Shown: piece after piece, positions 46,431 to 54,436 of the stretch
Position numbering within the stretch: position 1 is the stretch's first letter
Layout: each line of letters begins with the position of its first letter
From: Marinicella sediminis
GTDB taxonomy: Bacteria; Pseudomonadota; Gammaproteobacteria; Xanthomonadales; Marinicellaceae
Direction: 5' to 3'
Assembly (NCBI RefSeq): GCF_002000055.1
Contig: NZ_MVBD01000008.1
Coordinates: forward strand, 162,163 to 226,162
DNA: 64,000 nt
Notes under the pieces: generated by a model
Databases searched by the model: none
What the model saw: the letters and a program-made list of their open reading frames with translations, nothing else
What the model was told of the DNA's origin: nothing
Made by a program: the position numbers and the translations under genes

Positions 46431-46597
46431 GGGATAAGGATCTACAGAGTAATACCCCATTATAAAGAGTTGTGACTTTAAAAATAAATACCGGGGGTGA
46501 AATTCAGTGAATAAAACCCACATCAGGCATCGCAATGAACTTTTTATTACCCCTTTGGCTCTTGCTGTATATCAGCCTGGTCACTCATTTGTGAAGA

Positions 46598-47875
46598 TCA
46601 GAACAGGCCAATCAATTGCTCAAAGATACGATTGAGTAAGTTTTTTTTCCCCGTAATGATTTCAATTCTGCCCTGCATGTGAGGGATATAACTGATGGTT
46701 TTTCCATAACTGGTGGTGATTTGATTGGTGCTGGCATCGAAGCCTTCGATTTCCACATCAATGTTGATTTGTTGCTGGTGTACGGATGGTGATTGATTCA
46801 CCACCCTGGCACTGATTTCGCCAAACTCTGTCGCCGGATAGCTCATCAATTGAATCAATGCCCGTTGACCCACAGAGACTTTGCCGGTACCGTTTTCAGC
46901 GACCTTAATCTGTCCGCGTAAATGCTCAGAATGTGGGATGATGGTAAACAGTTCCTGACCTGCGGTGATGTTTTGATTGGCAGCAGTGCCATTGGGTAAG
47001 GCAATGGTACCTGCCATGGTGGATTTGAAAATGTGCTGTTTTTCCCAGCCCAATACCTGGTCAAGTAACTTTTGCTGAGCTAATTTTTGATACAGCAACA
47101 AATCTGCGAGTCCTTCCTGGTCATTGGATTCCAGCCAGTTCAATTCTTCTCTGGCATGCTTCATCTGGCTGTTAACCTGCAACCGCTCATCAGTCAATTG
47201 TCTGATCAGAATCTTCGCTTCCAGCAGTTTTTTATGTAACTGTTCGACTTCACCTTTGGACAGCAAACCTTCGGTATGTAATTGCCTCGACTTTTTGTGG
47301 TTTTCTTGTTCCATGGTCACTTTTTGTTGCAACAACATGAGCCGCTGGTCCAGTGCATACAGCCGCTGTTCGGCAGTTTGTAAGTGATTGTGTTGTTGCC
47401 TGGTCTGAATGGTTGTTTTGTCACTGGACAGGTGCTGACTGATCTTGTGCAGGTGTTCTGTGAGGGTCTGAAATTCAACCCGCATCGGACCCAGGTGTTG
47501 ATTCAGAAAGGGAGACAAATCTGCGATGTCCAGCTCAGTCTTCAACAGCACCGACTTTAAAGCCTGCAGGGTTATCAGGTCGACATCTGATTGCAGGACA
47601 ATGATGGGTTGTCCTTTCTCCACCGATTCCCCATCACTCACCAGCACTTTGTCAACGACACCCAGTTGATCAGCGTTACGGGAACTCGCGGGATGTACGG
47701 AATTGATGACCACCCGTGTGTTGATGGTGTCGGAATAATCAATGAACCAGCTGAACGTTAGGATCATCAACACAAACCCCATGATCAGACTGATGCCCCA
47801 GCGAATCAGGGCTTTGGGCGGTTGGCCAATGTATTCGTCAATGAAGTCCGGAGTGTCTGCTGGTTGCTGATTCAT
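46598..47875 (-). CDS. HlyD-family membrane fusion protein of the lanthipeptide exporter
   Basis: 425 residues. One N-terminal membrane helix (about 25-46, WGISLIMGFVLMILTFSWFI), then a biotinyl/lipoyl-like half (GVVDKVLVSDGESVEKGQPI). A long alpha-helical hairpin covers about 110-270, with the second half-motif at STMAGTIALPNG, and a beta-barrel domain (GKVSVGQRALIQLMSYPATE) closes the protein. Such adaptors connect an inner-membrane ABC exporter with a TolC-type outer-membrane channel. The start overlaps the exporter stop by 4 bases (ATGA). No tolC homologue is in the window. Confidence 0.92.
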   Translation of the reverse strand: MNQQPADTPDFIDEYIGQPPKALIRWGISLIMGFVLMILTFSWFIDYSDTINTRVVINSVHPASSRNADQLGVVDKVLVSDGESVEKGQPIIVLQSDVDLITLQALKSVLLKTELDIADLSPFLNQHLGPMRVEFQTLTEHLHKISQHLSSDKTTIQTRQQHNHLQTAEQRLYALDQRLMLLQQKVTMEQENHKKSRQLHTEGLLSKGEVEQLHKKLLEAKILIRQLTDERLQVNSQMKHAREELNWLESNDQEGLADLLLYQKLAQQKLLDQVLGWEKQHIFKSTMAGTIALPNGTAANQNITAGQELFTIIPHSEHLRGQIKVAENGTGKVSVGQRALIQLMSYPATEFGEISARVVNQSPSVHQQQINIDVEIEGFDASTNQITTSYGKTISYIPHMQGRIEIITGKKNLLNRIFEQLIGLF

Positions 47876-50052
47876 GTGCCCAGTTCCAATTGGTTTTTGA
47901 CCAAGTAATAATAGTCACCACGTTGGCTGATCAGGGTGTCGTGGTTCCCGGATTCAACCACCGCTCCGTGTTTCAGTACCACGATCTGATCGGCATTCCT
48001 GACGGTGCTCAGGCGATGAGCGATGATCACTGCTGTGCGGTTTTTGACGAATACATCAAGGTTGTTCTGAATCATTTTTTCATTGTTGGCATCCAATGCC
48101 GAGGTGGCTTCGTCATAGAACAAATAGGCCGGGTCCTGATAAATGGAGCGGGCAATCATCAGCCTTTGCTGCTGACCTTTGCTGAGGTTGATCTGACCAT
48201 TCTGACCAATCACTGTTTGCCATTTAAGGGGCAGTTTGTTGATGTCATCCAACAGGTTTGCCATGGTCAGGGCGTGCATCAGTTTTTGCTGATCAATGGT
48301 GGCGCCAGACAAGGCCACGTTGGCGGCAATGGTATCATCAAAAACATGTCCGTCCTGAAACACCACGCCAGACTGGTTTCTGATCAATTCAGCCGGAAGG
48401 TGTTCAACATCCATACCCCCATACTCAATGACACCTGAATCAGGAGCATAGAATTTCAACAGCAATTTCAGCAGGGTGGTTTTACCACTGCCGCTTTCTC
48501 CAACGATGGCGGTGGTTTTTTGGGCAGGGATGCGCAGCGTGATGTCTTTCAGGACTGGCGAGAATCCGGGGTAAGCAAAAGTCAGGTTGCTGATGCTGAT
48601 GTCACCGGTGAGCTGTTTAACCTGATAAGGGTTCTGGGTGGATTCATCAGGTTCATTTTGGATTTCAGTCAGTCGGCGAAAACTCAGCTTGGCATCCTGA
48701 AGTATTGGTATAAAGCTCAGTAGCTGATCAATCGGGGCATTGAGTTGACCCAGGATGAAGCTGATTGCAACCAGCATACCCAGGGTGATGTCTCCTGAAA
48801 TGACCAGTTGAGCACTGAAAAAAATAATCACAATGTTCTTGATCTCGTTGATCAGGATGGTACCCGCCTGTTGACCCTGCTCAAGCATCAACAGGCGGCT
48901 TTTGATGTTGAATAAGTTGACCTGAATTTTTTCCCACTGCCATTTTTTTTTGGTTTCAGCCTGATTGATTTTTATTTCCGGCATACCATGGATGATGTGC
49001 AACATGTGGTTCTGGTGTTTGCTTGCGTGCACAAATTTCTCATTATCCAGGTGTTTTCGGCGATGTAAAAAAAGCAGTGGCCAAGTCAAAGACAAGGTGC
49101 TGCCAATCACAAAGGCCAGAAAAATCTGGCCACTGTAGATCCACAACACCACCCCGAATACCAAAAGATTGATCAGGGAGAAAAAGGTGTTCAGGCTGTG
49201 TGAAGTCAACAGCTGTTCAATCCGTTCGTGATCAGCGATTCTTTGTAAGATGTCGCCGGTGTTTTTGCGGTCAAAATAGGACAGCGACAGACGCATCATT
49301 TTCAACAGGAAATCGGCAAGAATGCTGATGTTGATGCGGGTGGATATGTGTAGCAGTATCCAGCTTCGGATGAACTCGATGCTGGTCCTGCTGATGATGA
49401 AAACCAATTGTGCTATGAGGATCAGATAGATGAACTTATGATCTTTGAGGGCCACGCCCTGATCGATCAGCGATTGTGACAGGAATGGAATGATCAGATT
49501 GATCAGGGTGATGGCCAACACGCCAATCACCAGTTGAATCAACAGTTTTTTATGTTGTTTCAGTTTGGCCCAGATACCCAAAGGCTGTGCTGCAACTGAT
49601 TCCTCTGCGGTTTCAGAATCGGCGGTGTAAAAATGATCAGTGGGTTCAAGCAAAAGGGCAAATCCCTGTCGATCCTGGTTTTTCACCCAATGTTGTTCAA
49701 GTTGTTGTTGATTGATGCGGGATTTGCCGTATTGTGGATCAGCAATTGAGAAGGTGTTCTTTTTGGTTTTATAGGCGACAACAAAATGTTGATCGTCCCA
49801 ATGCAGGATGCACGGTTTGTCCCCATGCTCTGCCAGTTGTTTGGTGGTGAGTTTTACACCCAGCGTGCGAAAACCCAGTTTTTCCGCCGCCTGGCTCAGA
49901 TTAAACAGGGAAACACCATGTTTACCAATGGCGCACAAGGTCTCAATGAAGTCTTGCCGAAAATGGCGTCCATAATGCTGACTGATCATGGCCAGACAGG
50001 TCGGGCCACAACTCATCATGTCAGTTTGTTTGATCAGTTTGAAATGTGTCAT
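47872..50052 (-). CDS. Bifunctional C39 peptidase / ABC exporter for the lanthipeptide (LanT)
   Basis: 726 residues from the ATG at 50052, which places the peptidase domain at the N-terminus; the frame is open to 50112. The C39 double-glycine peptidase (1-140) has Gln9, Cys15 (KQTDMMSCGPTCLAMI), His89 (DDQHFVVAYK) and Asp105 (SIADPQYGKS). A six-helix exporter domain follows (about 165-440). The ATPase has Walker A GESGSGKTTLLKLLL, signature INLSKGQQQRL, Walker B AYLFYDEATSALD and the switch IIAHRLSTV. It would cut the leader after Gly-Gly of the precursor encoded 42 bases upstream and export the core. Coupled to the HlyD gene. Confidence 0.94.
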   Translation of the reverse strand: MTHFKLIKQTDMMSCGPTCLAMISQHYGRHFRQDFIETLCAIGKHGVSLFNLSQAAEKLGFRTLGVKLTTKQLAEHGDKPCILHWDDQHFVVAYKTKKNTFSIADPQYGKSRINQQQLEQHWVKNQDRQGFALLLEPTDHFYTADSETAEESVAAQPLGIWAKLKQHKKLLIQLVIGVLAITLINLIIPFLSQSLIDQGVALKDHKFIYLILIAQLVFIISRTSIEFIRSWILLHISTRINISILADFLLKMMRLSLSYFDRKNTGDILQRIADHERIEQLLTSHSLNTFFSLINLLVFGVVLWIYSGQIFLAFVIGSTLSLTWPLLFLHRRKHLDNEKFVHASKHQNHMLHIIHGMPEIKINQAETKKKWQWEKIQVNLFNIKSRLLMLEQGQQAGTILINEIKNIVIIFFSAQLVISGDITLGMLVAISFILGQLNAPIDQLLSFIPILQDAKLSFRRLTEIQNEPDESTQNPYQVKQLTGDISISNLTFAYPGFSPVLKDITLRIPAQKTTAIVGESGSGKTTLLKLLLKFYAPDSGVIEYGGMDVEHLPAELIRNQSGVVFQDGHVFDDTIAANVALSGATIDQQKLMHALTMANLLDDINKLPLKWQTVIGQNGQINLSKGQQQRLMIARSIYQDPAYLFYDEATSALDANNEKMIQNNLDVFVKNRTAVIIAHRLSTVRNADQIVVLKHGAVVESGNHDTLISQRGDYYYLVKNQLELGT

Positions 50053-50093
50053 GTCAGAAAAGGGTACAGGCAGAACCTGCACCCTTGAGTGCC

Positions 50094-50291
50094 TTATTTC
50101 AATACACAGCAAATCATTGACGTGTTTTGATCAGGAAAAGAAGAGCTGAAAGTGCCGCCATTGACGTTCTGCATTTCTTCCGCTGACAAGTTGATTGAAC
50201 CGGCTGGGTTTTTGGCCGCTTCCAGTTGCTCAGCAGTCAGTGTAGAACGGTAGGCTTCGTCTTTCCATGCTTTGATTAAATCGATTTTCAT
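50094..50291 (-). CDS. Class II lanthipeptide precursor (mersacidin/lichenicidin-type leader)
   Basis: 65 residues. AGAGGA lies 8 bases ahead of the ATG. The leader (1-46) has the pattern of the mersacidin/lichenicidin leader family: KAWKDEAYRSTLTAEQLEAA, then NPAGSINLSAEEMQNVNGG, ending in the double glycine. The 19-residue core (47-65) is TFSSSFPDQNTSMICCVLK: four Ser, two Thr and only two Cys, adjacent at 61-62. At most two (methyl)lanthionine rings can form; Thr57 and Ser58 are the nearest partners. I know of no lantibiotic with this core. It lies between lanM (80 bases upstream) and lanT (41 bases downstream), in the same direction. Confidence 0.9.
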   Translation of the reverse strand: MKIDLIKAWKDEAYRSTLTAEQLEAAKNPAGSINLSAEEMQNVNGGTFSSSFPDQNTSMICCVLK

Positions 50292-50371
50292 AATAAATTC
50301 CTCTATAAATAAAATATTAATAACAGGCTGGTTTTAACAAATGCATTCAGGTAACCAGCAACAACCTGAAT

Positions 50372-53368
50372 TCAGTTCAACAGCAGTACATTGGGTACCA
50401 ACTGTGGATTTTTGATGTGCAGTATCTGATATGCCAGACCGGGTGACCCAACCATCAAGCCAGGATCGAATTGATTAAATGGCATGCCGTTTTTGAGTCC
50501 GGTTCGGCTGATCTGTTGAATAACCTGGTCCAATCGTTGATGTAAATGCGCCTTGTTGAAATCAGCCTCAGGGCAGCTGGTCAACATATTCAGGTAGTGC
50601 AATATACTGGCGTCTCCGTGGCACAATGATTGGTTGTGACCCAATGCATCAACGGCCTTTTGAGCCAGGCGTGCATGGGGTAACTCGTTTAAAGAAGCTT
50701 GCTGCTGAAGGTCATGACTGGCCATGGCCACGCCCAGACCGCCATTACACCAGGCAAACATCCCATCACAACAATCGTGGCTGACCCGCAGGTCGCGGAA
50801 ATGCAGTGTTTCAGGGTCAAACAGGCTGGACTCAAATGACCATGCCCGCCGGATGATGTCGGTGTGGGTATTCAAGTGCAGATACTGATCGTATTGACCC
50901 AGGGCAAAAGCAATGCCAGTTACGCCATGCGAAAAACCACCCAACATGTTTCCGTCAGCAATCGGATTGGGCCAGCCTACACCACTTGTATGAATGACTG
51001 CATGGGCTCTGAGGTGCCGGGCACAATGCCCTGCCACCGATAAAAAAGCCGGATTGCTTGTCAGCCTGTGAGCGGTCAATGCCGCCAACAGGCAGCCAGC
51101 TGCACCATGCATGACATCAAAATGCGGGTCCTGGTCAATGTGCATTTCAATGATTCTGGAAAAATCAGAGAGGTGTCTCAATAAACGTTGACTGCCGGTG
51201 GCATGCTGAATCTGAGACAAACTGTACAGTACGCCTCCCATACCCACAAAACCGCCAATGTGCTGAAAGCGAATGGCTGGTAATTTATCGCCCAGGTATT
51301 CAGCGGTCAGCTGCACTTTGCGTAACAGGTCAGCATCCTGATAGACCTGTGCATAGGCCAGCAAATACAGCAGTGATCCGAGGTTGCCATTGAACAATTC
51401 AAACTCCTTTTTACTGTTGATGGTCCACTGGGTTTCATTGATCATTTCCAGGTTTTTCCAATGTAAAATGTGTCCGGACTGGTGGGCACAGGCCAACAGT
51501 TCACTGGTAATGTGGTGACAAAAGTCATCGGCGGACTGGATGTCTGGACAGTCAATCGGTTGACTGTGTTGCAATGCTTCGCTGGTGTGCATACTGGCCC
51601 GTATTAACCAGTGTTGGGCACGGCGGTCCTGCTCACTCAGGCGGTGCAAGGTGTGGTCGATTCTTGCCAGGGCAGGGTGATGGAAGTAGTGATTGATGAC
51701 CTGACCGTTACCGGTGAATAATTGTTGACTGTTTGGCTGAAAGTAGAAAATTGGAATGTTGGCGGATTTGAGGCAAGCTGACTCATACCTGATGACTTGC
51801 CTGAGGTGACCCATGCTTTGTGTCATGACCCATAATTTTTCCTCAATAAAAAGGTCTCTTTCAGTCTGGTTTCTGAGGAAATCAGGATGTTGCAGGCATT
51901 TGACCAATTGGTGATAGGTGTCGGTAGGTCGCAAGATACAGCGGTACTTCATTTGACTCAGCTCCATAAAAGCCAGGTTGTCAGACAACCAGTCTGGATG
52001 AGTCAGAAAAAAATCATACAGCACATCAAATCCATTGATCAGATGTGCTGTGATCTCACCGACACTCAAGTCATGACTCTGCAAATGAGTGACTGATGTG
52101 GTGATGTCACTGGCAGTGTATCGCATGTCATCACGGCGTTGATTGACCAGTTGGCCCATTGGTAGATCAATGCGCTGATTGGCCCTGAAGCCGAGGGCAC
52201 TGACATCCATGCCCTGTTTTTGACCGGCAAACATGGTTTTTTGTGGCAACATCATGGAGTCCAATACCGTGTGAAATGATTGTTCCAGGCTTGGGTCGTC
52301 ACATTGCTGTTCAGTTCCGTGTTTAAAGTTGACATGAAATATGGACTCCAAATCCACCAGCACCGGGTGTTCACCATGGGCTATGATGTTTTCATGGTGA
52401 AAATCCCCTGAATTCAAAACATACAGTAAAGCCAGGTAATGTCCCATTCTGTGGTAATAGCGGCCTGCCTGCTGGTCGTTTTCAGTGGCCACTTCGGTGA
52501 TGTATTCAGTCCAGCCATGACTGTGAAGGTTGAGCAGTTGCGGTGACTTCAGCTGAACATGGCTTGCGGCGTTCAGGTCCGTGAGCAATTTGCCAAACCA
52601 TTGATCCACCGACAATGATCTTGGTTTATAGACCAGTGTCAGGTTTTCAAAGTGGCAAATTCTGACTGATCTTCCCTGGTTGTGTGCGTCACCTTGTTGG
52701 GCGCCAAAGCGCCTGAATTGACCTGGCTTGCCAAACTGCACACACAGTGCTTTGTGGTCGCGGCTCAGGCGGGCCAGAAACTCAGTGTGCTGTTCAATAG
52801 ATTGTTCAGTCAGGCAAACCAACTGTTCCAGTAACAGAGGGTATTCATCGAAAACTGACTGTATGATGGCGGGGTTTTTCAGTTGTTCAATGAACCATTG
52901 AAATCGTTCTTCACTGCATGTTCCCTGCAGTTTGTTACTGACCCTGGCCACGTTCAATTCAAGGGTGAGGGTGGGGGTAATGAGATCAATCAGCAATTCG
53001 GTTAATTCCTGTTCAAACAATGGCAGGTAATCCGTCAATTGAACACAATCAACCGGCATAGAGAAGATCGGCTCACAGGCTTTGCTCAATTGCCTTTGGG
53101 CGTTGACCAGTATGAAGTCAACCAACTGACAAAAAGGGTTGTCAAATGTACGCGCGTCTTCTGCCCGATAATCATTGTGCAGAAAACGCAACCAGTGCTG
53201 AGCAGTTTGACTGTGTTGGTGATTGTCATTGAGGAACATCGACTCAAAATCTGTCAGGGACAATTGGTTGATGCTCAGCCACTCACCAAACGCCTGTTCA
53301 TCATTAAAAGGGTACAGGCTTTTGTATTTGTTGTATTGATAAGTGTTAAACGGCTGCTTCTCAGCCAT
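50372..53368 (-). CDS. lanM: Class II lanthipeptide synthetase LanM
   Basis: 998 residues from the ATG at 53368, preferred because AAAGGA lies just upstream; in-frame ATGs at 53383 and 53401 exist. The N-terminal two thirds are the LanM dehydratase (DUF4135 kinase-like): LVYKPRSLSVDQWFGKLL, YYHRMGHYLALLYVLNSGD, FHHENIIAHGEHPVLVDLES. This half phosphorylates and eliminates Ser/Thr. The C-terminal LanC-like cyclase keeps its zinc ligands Cys874 (FAWCNGGLGVAMAS), Cys916 and His917 (QSLCHGDASILHYL), plus GGFSHGVTGIAFALGQYDQY. It dehydrates and cyclises the precursor encoded just downstream. Confidence 0.95.
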   Translation of the reverse strand: MAEKQPFNTYQYNKYKSLYPFNDEQAFGEWLSINQLSLTDFESMFLNDNHQHSQTAQHWLRFLHNDYRAEDARTFDNPFCQLVDFILVNAQRQLSKACEPIFSMPVDCVQLTDYLPLFEQELTELLIDLITPTLTLELNVARVSNKLQGTCSEERFQWFIEQLKNPAIIQSVFDEYPLLLEQLVCLTEQSIEQHTEFLARLSRDHKALCVQFGKPGQFRRFGAQQGDAHNQGRSVRICHFENLTLVYKPRSLSVDQWFGKLLTDLNAASHVQLKSPQLLNLHSHGWTEYITEVATENDQQAGRYYHRMGHYLALLYVLNSGDFHHENIIAHGEHPVLVDLESIFHVNFKHGTEQQCDDPSLEQSFHTVLDSMMLPQKTMFAGQKQGMDVSALGFRANQRIDLPMGQLVNQRRDDMRYTASDITTSVTHLQSHDLSVGEITAHLINGFDVLYDFFLTHPDWLSDNLAFMELSQMKYRCILRPTDTYHQLVKCLQHPDFLRNQTERDLFIEEKLWVMTQSMGHLRQVIRYESACLKSANIPIFYFQPNSQQLFTGNGQVINHYFHHPALARIDHTLHRLSEQDRRAQHWLIRASMHTSEALQHSQPIDCPDIQSADDFCHHITSELLACAHQSGHILHWKNLEMINETQWTINSKKEFELFNGNLGSLLYLLAYAQVYQDADLLRKVQLTAEYLGDKLPAIRFQHIGGFVGMGGVLYSLSQIQHATGSQRLLRHLSDFSRIIEMHIDQDPHFDVMHGAAGCLLAALTAHRLTSNPAFLSVAGHCARHLRAHAVIHTSGVGWPNPIADGNMLGGFSHGVTGIAFALGQYDQYLHLNTHTDIIRRAWSFESSLFDPETLHFRDLRVSHDCCDGMFAWCNGGLGVAMASHDLQQQASLNELPHARLAQKAVDALGHNQSLCHGDASILHYLNMLTSCPEADFNKAHLHQRLDQVIQQISRTGLKNGMPFNQFDPGLMVGSPGLAYQILHIKNPQLVPNVLLLN

Positions 53369-53526
53369 GTTGTCCTTTTGCATGAGCCTTCTTGGTTTCA
53401 TTCAGTGAGGCAAATTGTAGAGCCGGTTGTCAGAAGCCAGTGATCAAAAATCGGGCAAAAAATCTTAAAAAATGGTCAAAAAAAACACACATTCCGGGAA
53501 AAAAACATCATTTTCCGATCATTGTG

Positions 53527-53554
53527 TTGCAATCTCTTTGTGAATAAATATGCT
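53527..53554 (+). promoter_or_regulatory. Weak promoter candidate for the small secreted protein pair
   Basis: TTGCAA (53527-53532), spacer 16, TATGCT (53549-53554), about 110 bases ahead of the first small gene. The 294-base divergent region to lanM (53369-53662) must also hold the lanM promoter. I see no clear operator there. Confidence 0.3.
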
Positions 53555-53662
53555 GTTGAGTCAAGCATCACTGGGATGTGAAGCACATTCAGGAATCCAG
53601 CTGAGCATTCGGTTAGGATGAAGTGCGTAATATAGATTGATATAACAGTTAAAGGAGTACAT

Positions 53663-54028
53663 ATGAACCATCAAAGAATGATGAAAATAGCAACAATGGC
53701 TTTCCTGGCCACTGGTTTCAGCTTACCTGCCAATTCTGAACCCGGTGAGCCGGAACCCAGCGGAGTGGTATGTAGGTACCACAACGATATATTTGCCATC
53801 AGAGCAACCCATGCGTATTGCGTGGCTAAATTTTTGGCGGATAACCCGGGTTATCCAAACACAGGTGTTCAGGGAATTGGTGGTCATGGGCCGTCGTCGG
53901 CCGTTGTGCAAGGGGGGCAAAATTTGGATTTGACCTCCACCAACGGTCAGTTGGTTTATGCCACGACATATTTGACCCAGACTGATCACAGTGTAGAAGA
54001 TTGTGTGACTTCCGAACCCTGGAATTGA
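53663..54028 (+). CDS. Small secreted Cys protein, paralogue 1, next to the lanthipeptide locus
   Basis: 121 residues; AAGGAG 6 bases ahead of the ATG. Sec signal (MMKIATMAFLATGFSLPANS). The mature part has Pro/Gly/Glu-rich EPGEPEPSGVVCRYHND, then AYCVAKFLADNPGYP. A Gly/Ser-rich insert follows, and then the conserved end TDHSVEDCVTSEPWN. Three Cys, plus a His next to the first. The next gene encodes a shorter relative with the same beginning, middle and end. I know no family for either. Divergent from lanM by 294 bases. Confidence 0.75.
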   Translation: MNHQRMMKIATMAFLATGFSLPANSEPGEPEPSGVVCRYHNDIFAIRATHAYCVAKFLADNPGYPNTGVQGIGGHGPSSAVVQGGQNLDLTSTNGQLVYATTYLTQTDHSVEDCVTSEPWN

Positions 54029-54114
54029 CTCACAGAGTTTGTTGATATGCCGGTCGTCAGGTCCGGCAATCAACCCCACATAAACAAATGAGCCTTCAAC
54101 CATTGGAGATAAGT

Positions 54115-54372
54115 ATGAACCCCCCCAAATTGATCTTGCTGATGATGTTTGTATGTTTGGCCATTGGCTTCAGTTACCGTTCTCATTCGGGTCCGGGTGA
54201 ACCTGGTGAACCAACCCCCGGTGGGATGGTGTGCAAACACCACAACAGTGCCTATGCGCTGCAGCCCGATCATGCGTCCTGTGTGGCTCATTTCCTGACC
54301 ACGAATCCAACTTATTCATCCAAAAGTGATCACAGTGTCGAAGATTGCATCACTTCTGAACCGTTTAATTGA
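54115..54372 (+). CDS. Small secreted Cys protein, paralogue 2
   Basis: 85 residues from the ATG at 54115 (GGAG at 54105-54108). The hydrophobic signal (LILLMMFVCLAIGFSYRS) is followed by GPGEPGEPTPGGMVCKHHNS, ASCVAHFLTTNPTYSS and the closing KSDHSVEDCITSEPFN. The three mature Cys and the SDHSVEDC-[VI]-TSEP-[WF]-N end are shared with the preceding gene; the Gly/Ser insert of that gene is missing. No family recognised. The hybrid kinase gene begins 64 bases after it, so the three may form one transcript. Confidence 0.75.
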   Translation: MNPPKLILLMMFVCLAIGFSYRSHSGPGEPGEPTPGGMVCKHHNSAYALQPDHASCVAHFLTTNPTYSSKSDHSVEDCITSEPFN

Positions 54373-54436
54373 TTGGTCAGGTGTGTGATAAACATGGCAT
54401 GATACGGTGATTTTGATTGATGCTGGTTGTCGCGTA

